Assembly (NCBI RefSeq): GCF_009651005.1 | Contig: NZ_WHVW01000005.1 | Coordinates: 62,001 to 126,000 of the forward strand | Direction: 5' to 3' | Source: Sporosarcina obsidiansis | Lineage (GTDB): Bacteria; Bacillota; Bacilli; Bacillales_A; Planococcaceae | DNA: 64,000 nucleotides | Position numbers and translations under genes: made by a program | Notes under the pieces: model-generated | The model's input: only the letters and a program-made list of their open reading frames with translations | What the model was told of the DNA's origin: nothing | The model's database searches: none | Shown: piece after piece, positions 8,217 through 17,693 of the stretch | Layout of the letters: each line of letters begins with the position of its first letter | Numbering within the stretch: the stretch's first letter is position 1

Positions 8217-9236
8217 TTATACCCTCACTTTCTCCTTCTTTGCCAATTCAGCGGCCACATCCAGAATCATATCTTCCTGTCCGCCTACCACTTTCATTTT
8301 CCCTAGTTCCATTAAGATATCGCGCGGATCCAGACCGAATCTAGCTGCCGCTCGTTCTGAATGTAATAGGAAGCTCGAATATACGCCAGCATAGCCAAGT
8401 GCGAGACTGCCTTTTTTAATTTCTTGAGTTCCTGGAATCAACGGCCCTACAATGTCTTCGGCCAAATCCATCATTTTATATAGGTCAATTCCTACATTCA
8501 TACCCATACGATCCATAACTGCCAGCAACACTTCCGTTTGTGTATTGCCCGCTCCAGCTCCTAAACAGCGCACCGCTCCATCTATACGAGTAGCACCTTC
8601 TTCAATTGCAGCAAGTGTATTCGCAACGGCCAATGATAAATTATTGTGCGCATGGAATCCTACTTCGATATCCAATGAACTGCGTAGCGCCTTGATTCGC
8701 TCACTTACTTGATGTGGTAACAGTGCACCGGCTGAATCGGTTACATATACGGCTTGGGCTCCGTAACTCTCCATCAATTTAGCTTGTTCTACTAATTTAT
8801 CTACAGGTACAGAATGCGCCATCATTAAAAATCCTAGCGCTTCCATTCCAAGTTCGCGTGCCTGACTAATATGCTGAGCGGAAACATCTGCCTCTGTTGA
8901 GTGAGTTGCTACTCGGACAAGACTCGCTCCTAATTTATGCGCTTGTTTTAGTTCACTCATCGTACCGATACCTGGTATCAACAAAACTGCTACCTTTGAA
9001 TTTGTACATTCATCGACGGCTGCTTCAATCAATTCCATTTCATTGACCAATGACTTTCCATACTGCACAGTGGAACCGCCCAGTCCGTCTCCATGACTTA
9101 CTTCTATATAATGCATACCTGCATCATCTAACGCACGAGTCACATTTCGTACTTGTTCAACAGTGAATTGATGCGCTACGGTATGGCTTCCATCACGTAA
9201 ACATACTTCTGTAATTTTAATTGGCTTCTTTGTCAT
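8217..9236 (-). CDS. mhpE: 4-hydroxy-2-oxovalerate aldolase
   Basis: A 339-residue DRE-TIM-barrel metalloenzyme splitting 4-hydroxy-2-oxopentanoate into pyruvate and acetaldehyde. The signature TEVCLRDGSHTVAHQF at the N-terminus carries the Arg-Asp pair, and the metal-binding GFHAHNNLSLAVANT is present. I chose the ATG at 9236 because GGAAAGGAG lies 8 bp upstream; a longer frame to 9296 has no such support and would overlap the acetaldehyde dehydrogenase gene. In this family the aldolase and the dehydrogenase form a channelling complex, and the genes are adjacent here. Also called nbaI, dmpG or xylK in other clusters. Confidence 0.93.
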   Translation of the reverse strand: MTKKPIKITEVCLRDGSHTVAHQFTVEQVRNVTRALDDAGMHYIEVSHGDGLGGSTVQYGKSLVNEMELIEAAVDECTNSKVAVLLIPGIGTMSELKQAHKLGASLVRVATHSTEADVSAQHISQARELGMEALGFLMMAHSVPVDKLVEQAKLMESYGAQAVYVTDSAGALLPHQVSERIKALRSSLDIEVGFHAHNNLSLAVANTLAAIEEGATRIDGAVRCLGAGAGNTQTEVLLAVMDRMGMNVGIDLYKMMDLAEDIVGPLIPGTQEIKKGSLALGYAGVYSSFLLHSERAAARFGLDPRDILMELGKMKVVGGQEDMILDVAAELAKKEKVRV

Positions 9237-9258
9237 GTACGTTACTCCTTTCCACTCA

Positions 9259-10149
9259 TTAGATGAGAGATTTTTTCGCCAACATCGACCGTGCAAAATC
9301 TTCCGCTACACGCGTTGCTGCCGCTGTCATAATATCAAGATTTCCTGCGTACTCTGGGAAATAATCGCCAGCCCCTTCGACTTCCACAAAGACTGTGACC
9401 ACATTGCCTTCAAAAAGCGGCGCTTGCTTTAAGCGATAACCAGGTACATATTCCTTCACCTTTTCCACCATGTTTTCAATGGATTCCTGAATTGCTTTTT
9501 CATTCATATTCTTTACTTCACAATAAATCGTATCACGCATTAAGATTGGGGGATCGGCTGGATTTAAAATGATCAGTGCTTTACCTTTATCCGCCCCACC
9601 CACTTCTTCGATTCCTCTGCGGGTCGTAATCGTAAATTCATCGATATTTGCACGAGTACCTGGACCTGCACTCAAACTCGAAATTGTTGCTACGATTTCT
9701 CCATATGTAACGTCTGCCACTTTATTGATAGCATTTACAATCGGAATCGTCGCCTGTCCGCCACACGTGATCATATTGACATTATCTAGCTCGCGAGAAT
9801 TTTCATCAGAGCTTACAGCCGGGGAGAAAAATGGCCCGATAGCTGCTGGCGTCAAATCAATTGCCAGTTTCCCTAATTTCTTCAGTACTTCCGCATGGTG
9901 AATATGCGCTTTTGCAGAAGTTGCATCAAATACGATATCCGCTAGTTCAGGATGATCGATAATAGCTTGAATACCAGTAGAGAAAGCTTGATACCCTCTC
10001 TCTTTCGCTCGCTTCAGTCCGTCAGATTCCGGTTCAATTCCAATAACAGCGGTTAACTCTATGACGTCGCTACGTTCAAGTTTATACATTAGATCGGTTC
10101 CAATGTTTCCAGAACCAATGATGGCTGCTTTTATTTTCTCCATCGTCAT
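9259..10149 (-). CDS. mhpF: Acetaldehyde dehydrogenase, CoA-acylating
   Basis: A 296-residue enzyme converting acetaldehyde, CoA and NAD+ to acetyl-CoA. It has a Rossmann motif [11 protein letters not shown] near residue 11, the catalytic cysteine in [16 protein letters not shown], and [14 protein letters not shown] downstream. The length is typical of DmpF/MhpF. It is the partner of the following aldolase and completes the pathway. Start ATG has AAGAAGGGAGC directly before it. Confidence 0.94.
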   Translation of the reverse strand: MTMEKIKAAIIGSGNIGTDLMYKLERSDVIELTAVIGIEPESDGLKRAKERGYQAFSTGIQAIIDHPELADIVFDATSAKAHIHHAEVLKKLGKLAIDLTPAAIGPFFSPAVSSDENSRELDNVNMITCGGQATIPIVNAINKVADVTYGEIVATISSLSAGPGTRANIDEFTITTRRGIEEVGGADKGKALIILNPADPPILMRDTIYCEVKNMNEKAIQESIENMVEKVKEYVPGYRLKQAPLFEGNVVTVFVEVEGAGDYFPEYAGNLDIMTAAATRVAEDFARSMLAKKSLI

Positions 10150-10173
10150 GCTCCCTTCTTTATGATTTGACTA

Positions 10174-10953
10174 TCATTCAAAATGCACGGTTACTGAGCC
10201 GACAGGGCCAAAATCTGCCGTAATCGTATCTCCTGCTTCCACAACAACTGCTCCGGACAATGCACCCGGCAAGATCAATTCATCTTTTTTCAATGTGATG
10301 CCAAATTCATGCAGTTTATTCGCAAGCCAAGCAACAGCATGTGCTGGATGACCAAGTGCAGCTGCCCCTGCGCCTGTCGCGATCAACTCTTCATTTTTAT
10401 AAAGCACCATACTATTTGTACGCAAATCTAGCGTTTCGAGCGTAGACTGCTTATCGCCAACTACCACTTTTGCACTCGATCCGTTATCTGCAACCGTATC
10501 AATCAGTTTGATGTTCCAATCTGATACACGACTATCAATGACTTCAATAGTAGGTACGACATATTTCGTAGCCATCATGACATCTAGAAACGTTACATTT
10601 GGACCTACTAAGTCTTCAGATAATACAAAACCAATTTCTGCTTCTACTTTCGGTGACACCATCGTATCTACTTTAATGGAAGCTTCATTTTTCAGTTCCA
10701 TATCATCATATAAATGTCCATAATCCGGCTCATCTACATTTAGCATCTTTTGCATAGCTACGCTTGTGAGACCTACTTTTTTTCCAATAACCGTTCTTCC
10801 TTCAGCCAATTTTCGTTTCACCATTTCCAACTGTATATAATAAGCATCTTCCACTGTTAATGAACTATCTCTATCAGTCAAAGGTGCAATTCCTTTGCAC
10901 GTTTTCTCTGCTTCCAATAGTTCTGATGCATAATTTTCAATTTTAGTAGACAC
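10174..10953 (-). CDS. 4-oxalocrotonate decarboxylase / 2-oxopent-4-enoate hydratase family (copy 2)
   Basis: A 259-residue paralogue of the 7423 gene with the same landmarks: KKVGLTSVAMQKMLNVDEPD, SPKVEAEIGFVLSEDL and GHPAHAVAWLANKL. It lies just after the aldehyde dehydrogenase gene in pathway order, which mildly favours the earlier step, decarboxylation of 4-oxalocrotonate to 2-oxopent-4-enoate. The two enzymes usually act as a complex. A weak hairpin (near 10985-11010) lies in the 65-bp gap upstream and may adjust relative expression. Confidence 0.85.
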   Translation of the reverse strand: MSTKIENYASELLEAEKTCKGIAPLTDRDSSLTVEDAYYIQLEMVKRKLAEGRTVIGKKVGLTSVAMQKMLNVDEPDYGHLYDDMELKNEASIKVDTMVSPKVEAEIGFVLSEDLVGPNVTFLDVMMATKYVVPTIEVIDSRVSDWNIKLIDTVADNGSSAKVVVGDKQSTLETLDLRTNSMVLYKNEELIATGAGAAALGHPAHAVAWLANKLHEFGITLKKDELILPGALSGAVVVEAGDTITADFGPVGSVTVHFE

Positions 10954-11018
10954 GGTACTCCATCCTCCTGCGTGAAAACAACAAAAGGCGGGCGCAATGC
11001 CACCTTTCGCTGTTCGTT

Positions 11019-12488
11019 TTATTTTTTAATCGTAATGGTCTTCGCTTCTGTATAGAAATCAAAGCTATGACGGCCGCCTTCTCTTCCAATACCACTTGCT
11101 TTCGCTCCTCCAAAAGGAGTGCGTAAGTCACGGACATACCAACAGTTTACCCATAATAAACCAGAGTGTACTTGAGAGGTTACACGCTGACCGCGTCGCA
11201 GATCATTTGTCCAGACCACCCCAGCCAATCCATAGATCGAATCATTCGCAATATCGATTGCTTCTTCTTCTGTTTTGAAAGGAATGATTACAGGCACCGG
11301 TCCGAAAATCTCTTCCTGTGCCACTCGCATTTTATTGTGTACATCATATAAAACGGTCGGTTCATAGAAATTCCCTTCCGGTAAGCTGTCTACCATTTTA
11401 CCGCCATAGGCAAGTTTCGCCCCTTCATCGAGTCCGATTTGCACATAGTCTGCCACTTCTTTCAGATGGCTTTTGGATACAAGTGCGCCCATGTCTGTCG
11501 ATTCATCCGTAGGGTCACCGACTTTAATGTTTTTCACTGCCGCAACAAATTTTTCAAGGAATTTCTCGTAAATCCCTTCCTGTACAAGAATTCTTGAACC
11601 TGCAAGACAAATTTCGCCTTGATTGCGGAATATCGCTTCGATGGATCCTTCAACTGCTTCATCCAGATCCGCATCTTCAAATACGATATTTGCCGACTTC
11701 CCACCTAGTTCCAATGAAACTGGTGTCAGATTTTCCGCCGCATTTCGCATGACCGTCTTTCCGGTCTCGGATTCACCTACAAACGAAATCCGCTGAACAT
11801 ATGGATGCTTTGCCATCACAGTTCCAACTGTACTTCCAGGACCTGTGATGATGTTCAAAACGCCTGGAGGTAAGCCAGCTTCATTTGCAATTTCTCCAAG
11901 CAAAACAGCACTTAAAGGGGTATCGGAAGCTGGTTTAATTACCACAGTATTTCCTGCCGCTAATGCTGCTGAAGCCTTCCAAGTCATTTGCATGAACGGA
12001 AGATTCCAAGGAATGATTAAGCTGGTGACACCTGCTGGAGCATATTGGACATAAGACATGTGGTTGGCCATATCATAATGTTCATGCACCATATACTTCG
12101 CCATCTCAGCAAAGAAACGGAAGTTTGATGCAGCACGTGGAATATCGAACTCGCGGCTTTCACGAATTGGTTTTCCAACATCTAACGTTTCTACATACGC
12201 AAGTTCATCAACTTTTTCTAGAATTAAATCAGCCATACGGCACAATATTTCCGAACGTTTCTCGACCGGCATATTGCTCCATACTCCACTTGTGAAGGCT
12301 TTGTGTGCAGCCTCGATCGCACGGTTGGCGTCTTCCTCTCCACCTTTAGCTACTGTAGCAAGCTTCTGGTTAGTTGCAGGATTTATCGTATCAAAGGTTT
12401 CCCCTGCAATTGCATCTACGTATTTTCCATCAATAAATAGTTTTGCATCTTGGACGGTCGTATTGTCCGCTACTAATTCTTTAGCCAC
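11019..12488 (-). CDS. nbaE: 2-aminomuconate 6-semialdehyde dehydrogenase (aldehyde dehydrogenase family)
   Basis: A 489-residue NAD-dependent aldehyde dehydrogenase. The catalytic glutamate is in SLELGGKSANIVF (Glu260) and the nucleophile in RNQGEICLAGSR (Cys294). The cofactor segment SFVGESETGK and the oxyanion Asn in PWNLPF are present. The closest recognised group is 2-hydroxymuconic/2-aminomuconic semialdehyde dehydrogenases. Position between the aminomuconate deaminase-like gene and the decarboxylase gene supports the aminomuconate role. It would compete with spontaneous closure of the semialdehyde to picolinate. Confidence 0.88.
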   Translation of the reverse strand: MAKELVADNTTVQDAKLFIDGKYVDAIAGETFDTINPATNQKLATVAKGGEEDANRAIEAAHKAFTSGVWSNMPVEKRSEILCRMADLILEKVDELAYVETLDVGKPIRESREFDIPRAASNFRFFAEMAKYMVHEHYDMANHMSYVQYAPAGVTSLIIPWNLPFMQMTWKASAALAAGNTVVIKPASDTPLSAVLLGEIANEAGLPPGVLNIITGPGSTVGTVMAKHPYVQRISFVGESETGKTVMRNAAENLTPVSLELGGKSANIVFEDADLDEAVEGSIEAIFRNQGEICLAGSRILVQEGIYEKFLEKFVAAVKNIKVGDPTDESTDMGALVSKSHLKEVADYVQIGLDEGAKLAYGGKMVDSLPEGNFYEPTVLYDVHNKMRVAQEEIFGPVPVIIPFKTEEEAIDIANDSIYGLAGVVWTNDLRRGQRVTSQVHSGLLWVNCWYVRDLRTPFGGAKASGIGREGGRHSFDFYTEAKTITIKK

Positions 12489-12498
12489 GATATTCCTC

Positions 12499-12945
12499 CT
12501 AATCCTCGATCTCGATGATCATCTCAATTTCAATTGCTGTATTGTTAGGGAGTTGAGACATTCCAACTGCCGATCTTCCATGCTTACCTTTTTCACCAAA
12601 CACTTTCCCGATTAAATCGGAAGCACCATTCATTACTTTCGGCTGATCTGTGAAATCTTCTGTGCTGTTGACCATACCCAGAACCTTCACGAATTGCTTC
12701 ACTTTGCTCAGCTCACCGATTTCTTCTTTTACTACACTGATCAAGTTCAGCATCGATTGCTGAGCTGCCAAGTATCCTTCTTCCACAGTCAAATCTCTTC
12801 CTAATTTGCCATGATACTGATCTACACCCTGTCCCGCTGTGAACAATAGATTACCTGTGCGGACACACCGAACATAATCTCCAAGTGAAGGGCGTAGAGG
12901 GGGTAACTCCAACCCTAATTCTTTCAATCTTTCCTCAGGTGTCAT
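12499..12945 (-). CDS. nbaF: 2-aminomuconate deaminase (RidA/YjgF-like)
   Basis: A 148-residue RidA-superfamily protein of the longer cd02199-like type, with GDYVRCVRTGNLLFTAGQG near the start and EIEMIIEIED at the end. In 3-hydroxyanthranilate and 2-aminophenol pathways such proteins act as 2-aminomuconate deaminase, releasing ammonia and 4-oxalocrotonate. The gene overlaps the ACMSD gene by 4 bp (ATGA type) and is 10 bp before the dehydrogenase, which fits the pathway order. A generic enamine deaminase role is the alternative. Confidence 0.83.
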   Translation of the reverse strand: MTPEERLKELGLELPPLRPSLGDYVRCVRTGNLLFTAGQGVDQYHGKLGRDLTVEEGYLAAQQSMLNLISVVKEEIGELSKVKQFVKVLGMVNSTEDFTDQPKVMNGASDLIGKVFGEKGKHGRSAVGMSQLPNNTAIEIEMIIEIED

Positions 12946-13958
12946 TTTTTCATCTCTTCCTTTACTGATATGTTTAAGAATTCCAGTGCGTTTCCACCAA
13001 GAATCGCCTGTCTTTGATCATCAGTTAAATTCACTGTGTCATCAACTACTTTTCCTGGCGGGATTTCACGCAATAAGAATGGATAGTCAGAACCCATTAC
13101 AATTTTTTCATGACCGAAACGATCAATCATATAATTAAGATTCAATGGATCATAATTCAATGAATCAAAGTAGAAATTCTTAGCGTAATAGCTAGGTGGT
13201 TCTGTCGTTTGTCTCAAATGCGGCCAAACCTTCCAGCCTTGATCCAATCGTGGCAAGATATAAGGGAAGGAGCCTCCACCATGCGCAAAGCATACTTTAA
13301 GCTTCGGAAACTTTTCCATTACACCGCCGTTGATCAGGCTTGCTGCTGCTAAAGCTGTTTCACTTGGCATTCCGACTGTATACATAAAGTTATGACGCGG
13401 CATTCTTTCCTTGCCAAGTGTTTCCCATGGATGAACGAACAAAGGAACTTCCCATTTTTCGGCCATTTCAAAGAACTTTGTAAAATCGGGATCATCCAAG
13501 TTCTTACCATTAATATTCGTTCCAATTTCAATTCCTTTTAAGCCCAGTTCCTTGACGCATCTTTCCATTTCACGAATAGAGACTTCAACGTCTTGCAATG
13601 GGACGGTCCCTAATCCAATAAAACGATCGGGATACTGTTTTACAGTATCCGCGATAAAGTCATTTTGGATTTTAGACATTTCTTCCGCTTGCTCTCCGTC
13701 AGCCCAGTAAGAAAATGTCACTGGAATGGGAGACAGCACTTGAATATCTACACCTTCCGCATCCATATCTTCAATGCGTTTTTCAGGGCTCCACACTTGA
13801 TCTGTTACCTCACGAAACACTTTGCCTTCAACCATGATATTTGCTCCGCATGAACACGTTTTTTCTAAAGTCGGCCAGCGTCCGCCACCGAACTTCTCCA
13901 CAAAGTCAGGGATATTTTCAGGAATGATATGTGTATGGAAGTCTACTCTCATTTCCAC
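12942..13958 (-). CDS. nbaD: 2-amino-3-carboxymuconate-6-semialdehyde decarboxylase (ACMSD)
   Basis: A 338-residue amidohydrolase-superfamily decarboxylase. Metal ligands are visible: HTH of VDFHTHIIP (His8, His10), His176 in LFVHPWETLG, His226 in FAHGGGSFPY and Asp291 in VMGSDYPF. These match the family pattern for ACMSD, which removes CO2 from the ring-cleavage product to give 2-aminomuconate semialdehyde. The start overlaps the 3' end of nbaC by 10 bp, so ring cleavage and decarboxylation are translationally coupled. That fits the instability of the intermediate. Confidence 0.93.
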   Translation of the reverse strand: MEMRVDFHTHIIPENIPDFVEKFGGGRWPTLEKTCSCGANIMVEGKVFREVTDQVWSPEKRIEDMDAEGVDIQVLSPIPVTFSYWADGEQAEEMSKIQNDFIADTVKQYPDRFIGLGTVPLQDVEVSIREMERCVKELGLKGIEIGTNINGKNLDDPDFTKFFEMAEKWEVPLFVHPWETLGKERMPRHNFMYTVGMPSETALAAASLINGGVMEKFPKLKVCFAHGGGSFPYILPRLDQGWKVWPHLRQTTEPPSYYAKNFYFDSLNYDPLNLNYMIDRFGHEKIVMGSDYPFLLREIPPGKVVDDTVNLTDDQRQAILGGNALEFLNISVKEEMKK

Positions 13959-14494
13959 AACCCTACTTCTTCAGGCATTACGTGACCGCAGTTATTACAT
14001 GTACGAAGTTCTTCACTGCTATTGAACTCTTCAATTGCACCTTTGACTTGCGTCTCGATATTCGTCAATTGAACTGTTTTTTTGTGCATTTGTTGGTCAC
14101 AGTTTTCACAGAACCAAACAAAATCTTCTAGTTCACCTTGATCCCGTTTACGCTCGATTACAAGTCCGTACGTATCAGCAATACGATGCGGGGAGTGCGG
14201 CATCATAGCTGGAAGCATGAATACTTCTCCTTCTTTCACTTCTACCACTTCACGCTTTCCTTCAAAGTTGATTACTTCTACAAAGCAGCTACCTTTAATT
14301 TGATAGAAAAACTCTTCAGAAGGGTCCACATGAAAATCACGTCGTCTATTTGGCCCGCCTAAAATCATACAAATAAATTCTGAGTCTTCCCATAAAACTT
14401 TGTTATTGACTGGTGGTTTTAACTCGTTTTTATTGTCCTCGATCCACTGTAATAGGTTAAACGCCTTTAAAGTTTTGATTGTTGAAGTTGTCAT
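13949..14494 (-). CDS. nbaC: 3-hydroxyanthranilate 3,4-dioxygenase
   Basis: A 181-residue cupin dioxygenase that opens the ring of 3-hydroxyanthranilate. Iron ligands are visible as His55 and Glu61 in DFHVDPSEEFFYQ and probably His100 in LPAMMPHSP. The C-terminal rubredoxin-like iron site of bacterial enzymes is complete: C129xxC132 and C166xxC169. It is the first gene of the ten-gene operon running down to 5802. The promoter region upstream carries the shared ATTTCA-N5-TGAAAT palindrome. Confidence 0.95.
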   Translation of the reverse strand: MTTSTIKTLKAFNLLQWIEDNKNELKPPVNNKVLWEDSEFICMILGGPNRRRDFHVDPSEEFFYQIKGSCFVEVINFEGKREVVEVKEGEVFMLPAMMPHSPHRIADTYGLVIERKRDQGELEDFVWFCENCDQQMHKKTVQLTNIETQVKGAIEEFNSSEELRTCNNCGHVMPEEVGLWK

Positions 14495-14619
14495 TTGAAA
14501 CCCTCCATTATTTTAGTTTGTAGTATTTTCTTGCTAGATGATGTCGGTATTTATGTGTCATCTGATTTCAGAATTACAATAAACTCACACCATCTTTTAC
14601 TCTACTAGCTGTACTCTTA

Positions 14620-14672
14620 CTATAAATGAAAACGCATACATGATTCTATATTGATATTTCACAATATGAAAT
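14620..14672 (-). promoter_or_regulatory. Promoter and operator of the nbaC operon
   Basis: The -10 is TATAGT (14625-14620) and the -35 position (14648-14643) reads TAGAAT, a poor match. The palindrome ATTTCA-CAATA-TGAAAT occupies 14656-14672, just upstream of the -35. The centre-to-centre distance from palindrome to -10 is 41.5 bp, identical to two other promoters in the window. A weak -35 with an adjacent upstream site suggests activation. Confidence 0.6.
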
Positions 14673-14731
14673 AGTTGGAATCTTTTTAATAGAATATTTT
14701 TAATTCCCAGTAAATGTTTTTGCAAAATAAA

Positions 14732-16030
14732 TTACATTTTGTTTGGTAAATAAAGAACGATTTCTGGGAACAATATAATGAGTATTAAACCTATCACTAA
14801 CGGAATCACAAATATAAGAGATCCCTTGATAATATCTGACAATTTAGCATCTGGTAACACTGACTTTAATACGAATATATTAAAACCTACTGGTGGAGTT
14901 ATTGCTGCAATTTCCACATTAATTGTTACCATAATTCCAAACCAGACTGGATGGTAACCTAGTGCCATCACCGTAGGGAAGAAGATTGGTATAATAATTA
15001 CTAAAATACTCATTGGATCTAAAAACATTCCTAAAATGACTAATAGTATATTGATTAATACAAGGATCATCCATGGTTCTAAATCAAATCCTAATAACAT
15101 TTCAGCCATTCCTTGTGGTATACCCAAACGATTTAAAATAAAAGAACTAAACATCCCACCTATAATTAGGAAAAGAAACATTCCCGTTGTATGGACAGTA
15201 TTTATGAATATTTGCTTAAAATTCTTTCTCGAAAAGTACCCCATTACCGCAACAATTACAAATGCTACTGCCGCTCCTACTGCCGCGGACTCGGTTGGTG
15301 TAGTCACGCCTGTGTAAATAGAGCCCATGACCAAAATCACTAAAACTAGAATAGGTAAGACAGATCGCAATGAGACGAAACGATCTTTCCAACTACTTTT
15401 CGTCTTTTGAACAGGAGCCAAACTTGGATTACGTAGAATCATTACGAGAATTGTCAAACATAATAGTCCCGCAATCATCAAGCCTGGTAAAAATCCTGCA
15501 ATAAATAAATCTCCTATTGATGTCTCCGTGATCACTCCGTACATAATTAAAGCAACGCTGGGTGGAATTAAAATCCCTAGTGTACCTCCAGCTGCTGTCG
15601 AACCATATGCAAGTTTCGGATCATAATCATTTTTAATCATCTCTGGTACTGCCATTCTACCTACAGTTGCTGCTGTCACTGGACTCGAACCACAAACTGC
15701 TGAGAAACCAGTACTAGTCAAAATTGTTCCCATTGCTAAAGCCCCAGGTACACGTCCGAGCCATAATTGTGTTGTACGAAATAACTGTGAACCGATTGGA
15801 GAAGCAGAAATAATTTCAGACATTAGTATAAACAACGGAACCACCACTAAGATAAAGCTACTGGATTGCGCAAAGGTAATAGTCGCCAATTGACTCAATA
15901 CTTTAGGTGAAAAAAATATTAACACGCCAAGAGTTCCTACTAATCCCATAGAAACAGCAACTGGCAATCCGACAGATAAAAAGATCATCAATACAACAAT
16001 AAAAGCTAAAAACAATAGAAATGACTCCAA
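14732..16030 (-). CDS. TRAP transporter large permease, DctM type (system 1)
   Basis: About 432 residues with some 12 membrane segments. Typical DctM stretches are CGSSPVTAATVGRMAVPEM, AAGGTLGILIPPSVALIMYG and VGLPVAVSMG. It forms the ion-coupled channel of a tripartite uptake system with the next two upstream genes. I prefer the TTG at 16030, 5 bp after GGAGTGAG, over a GTG at 16039 that overlaps that ribosome site. It ends 237 bp before nbaC, which has its own promoter. The likely substrate is an aromatic acid or tryptophan breakdown product, by context only. Confidence 0.88.
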   Translation of the reverse strand: MESFLLFLAFIVVLMIFLSVGLPVAVSMGLVGTLGVLIFFSPKVLSQLATITFAQSSSFILVVVPLFILMSEIISASPIGSQLFRTTQLWLGRVPGALAMGTILTSTGFSAVCGSSPVTAATVGRMAVPEMIKNDYDPKLAYGSTAAGGTLGILIPPSVALIMYGVITETSIGDLFIAGFLPGLMIAGLLCLTILVMILRNPSLAPVQKTKSSWKDRFVSLRSVLPILVLVILVMGSIYTGVTTPTESAAVGAAVAFVIVAVMGYFSRKNFKQIFINTVHTTGMFLFLIIGGMFSSFILNRLGIPQGMAEMLLGFDLEPWMILVLINILLVILGMFLDPMSILVIIIPIFFPTVMALGYHPVWFGIMVTINVEIAAITPPVGFNIFVLKSVLPDAKLSDIIKGSLIFVIPLVIGLILIILFPEIVLYLPNKM

Positions 16031-16070
16031 CCTACTCACTCCAATCTATAATCACTTCAACCAATGGTGT

Positions 16071-16628
16071 TTAATCTAAATTGATATGTTGAGGCTTTTC
16101 AACAACATTCCGTTCTCGATAAAAAGTGAGTATTAAACAAATTAATGACGTTATCACAAATTGCGCTGTTCCAATGGGAGCAATCACGTAAACATATTTC
16201 ATTGGTACTTCAATTACTATTGGAAAAATACTATTATTGGCAAATACTTGTATAGTTGGCATAAGTACTTGCCAAAACAGAATAATCCCGTAAATAATCG
16301 TTAAACCGTATGCAATTTGTTTACATATCCATTGCATAGTTGGAGACAATTTGGATGTAACCATATCTGTAGAGACATGTGCTCCACTTTGTAATGCGGG
16401 AGCAAGTGACAAAAAAAACACATAGACTAATAGGAACCTAGAGATATCTAACGCCCAAGTTGTCGGTTCATTAAAGAAATAGCGCCGTATCACCTCTTGG
16501 ACAATAATAATAACTAGTAATATAATCATTATTGCTGCCAAAGCTATAAAAATACTATTTATTTTTTTCATACTACGCTCTAGAACGCCAATAAATTTAG
16601 GCTCCATTTTAGCATCAATATTGTTCAT
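16071..16628 (-). CDS. TRAP transporter small permease, DctQ type (system 1)
   Basis: About 185 residues with four membrane segments and the family-like stretch EVIRRYFFNEPTTWALDISR. It bridges the large permease. The start ATG at 16628 follows AGGAGTGATTTAT. It lies between the binding protein and the large permease in the usual P-Q-M order. Confidence 0.87.
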   Translation of the reverse strand: MNNIDAKMEPKFIGVLERSMKKINSIFIALAAIMIILLVIIIVQEVIRRYFFNEPTTWALDISRFLLVYVFFLSLAPALQSGAHVSTDMVTSKLSPTMQWICKQIAYGLTIIYGIILFWQVLMPTIQVFANNSIFPIVIEVPMKYVYVIAPIGTAQFVITSLICLILTFYRERNVVEKPQHINLD

Positions 16629-16639
16629 ATAAATCACTC

Positions 16640-17674
16640 CTATTCATCGTTTTTTAATACTTCAAGGAGTTTTTGTCCGTCCTCTCCAGCAGTTTTTGCA
16701 ATTTCATCCCACACACTTCGGAATATTTTCTGGAAAGCTTCTTGTTCATTACTTGATAGGCTGTATATTTCTGCGCCTTCTTTTTCCATGTTCTCAATAG
16801 CTTCTTGTTCTTTTTGACTTAAATCACTATAAGTTGCTTCGCCTACTTGTTTTGATACTTTTTCAATAATCTCTTGATCTTCCGGAGTGATCTCATCCCA
16901 AATATCTTGATTCACCACATATGGAATGACATTAGAAGACGATCCTAATGAAACCATTTTTGGTGTAACTTCATATAATTTTTGTGAATTCGCTAAGCTG
17001 ACTGCTTGTATAGTTGAATCTACAGTTCCATTTTGCAGGGCTAAGTATAACTCACTTGGATCCATACTAACTGGAGATGCACCAAGTCTTTGAATTTGCT
17101 CACTTTGCCAGCGTCCAGCAGTTCTCATCTTCAAGTCTTTAAACTGATCTACTTCTTTAAGCATTTTTTTATTGTGTAGTGCCAAAACATCTGTTGAACC
17201 TGGAGACCAAAATAACAATTTAAGATTTTCTTGTGCTAAAATATCACTTAGTAATAATGTTACTTCTTCGTATTGTGATTTGAATTGTTCTTCTTTTTGG
17301 AACGTTCCAAGTACCTCCAATAAACCCATTGCAGGTATTTCACCTGAAATTGCTCCTGCTGATAATACTCCTGCATCTACAGAGCCATTTCTCACAGCAT
17401 CCATTGTGTCAAATAAAGATACTAAAGAAGCTGAGTAGTGCGGGTTGAAAACTACTCTTCCTTCTGTTTCTTCCTCTACAAGTTCAGCCCACTTTATAAA
17501 TGACTGACTGAATGCATCATTTTCTGTATAAAATAATGACATATCAATGGATATTTTATCGTCCTCATCTTTTTTCCCCGACTCTCCGTTTCCATCTGAA
17601 GAACAAGCTGTTAACAATGCGACCGTACATAACATAACGAAAACCACTAATTTATTTAAACTAAATTTTCTCAT
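16640..17674 (-). CDS. TRAP transporter substrate-binding lipoprotein, DctP type (system 1)
   Basis: A 344-residue solute receptor. The signal peptide ends in lipobox LTAC (Cys24 of the chosen start), then a short Gly/Ser/Glu linker. The family ligand-arginine region appears as DLKMRTAGRWQSEQIQRLGA. I chose the ATG at 17674 because AAAGGAGGAAGAATAGT precedes it; upstream ATG codons to 17704 would extend it into the hydrolase gene. In DctP proteins the conserved Arg binds a carboxylate, so an organic acid ligand is expected. Confidence 0.9.
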   Translation of the reverse strand: MRKFSLNKLVVFVMLCTVALLTACSSDGNGESGKKDEDDKISIDMSLFYTENDAFSQSFIKWAELVEEETEGRVVFNPHYSASLVSLFDTMDAVRNGSVDAGVLSAGAISGEIPAMGLLEVLGTFQKEEQFKSQYEEVTLLLSDILAQENLKLLFWSPGSTDVLALHNKKMLKEVDQFKDLKMRTAGRWQSEQIQRLGASPVSMDPSELYLALQNGTVDSTIQAVSLANSQKLYEVTPKMVSLGSSSNVIPYVVNQDIWDEITPEDQEIIEKVSKQVGEATYSDLSQKEQEAIENMEKEGAEIYSLSSNEQEAFQKIFRSVWDEIAKTAGEDGQKLLEVLKNDE

Positions 17675-17693
17675 ACTATTCTTCCTCCTTTTT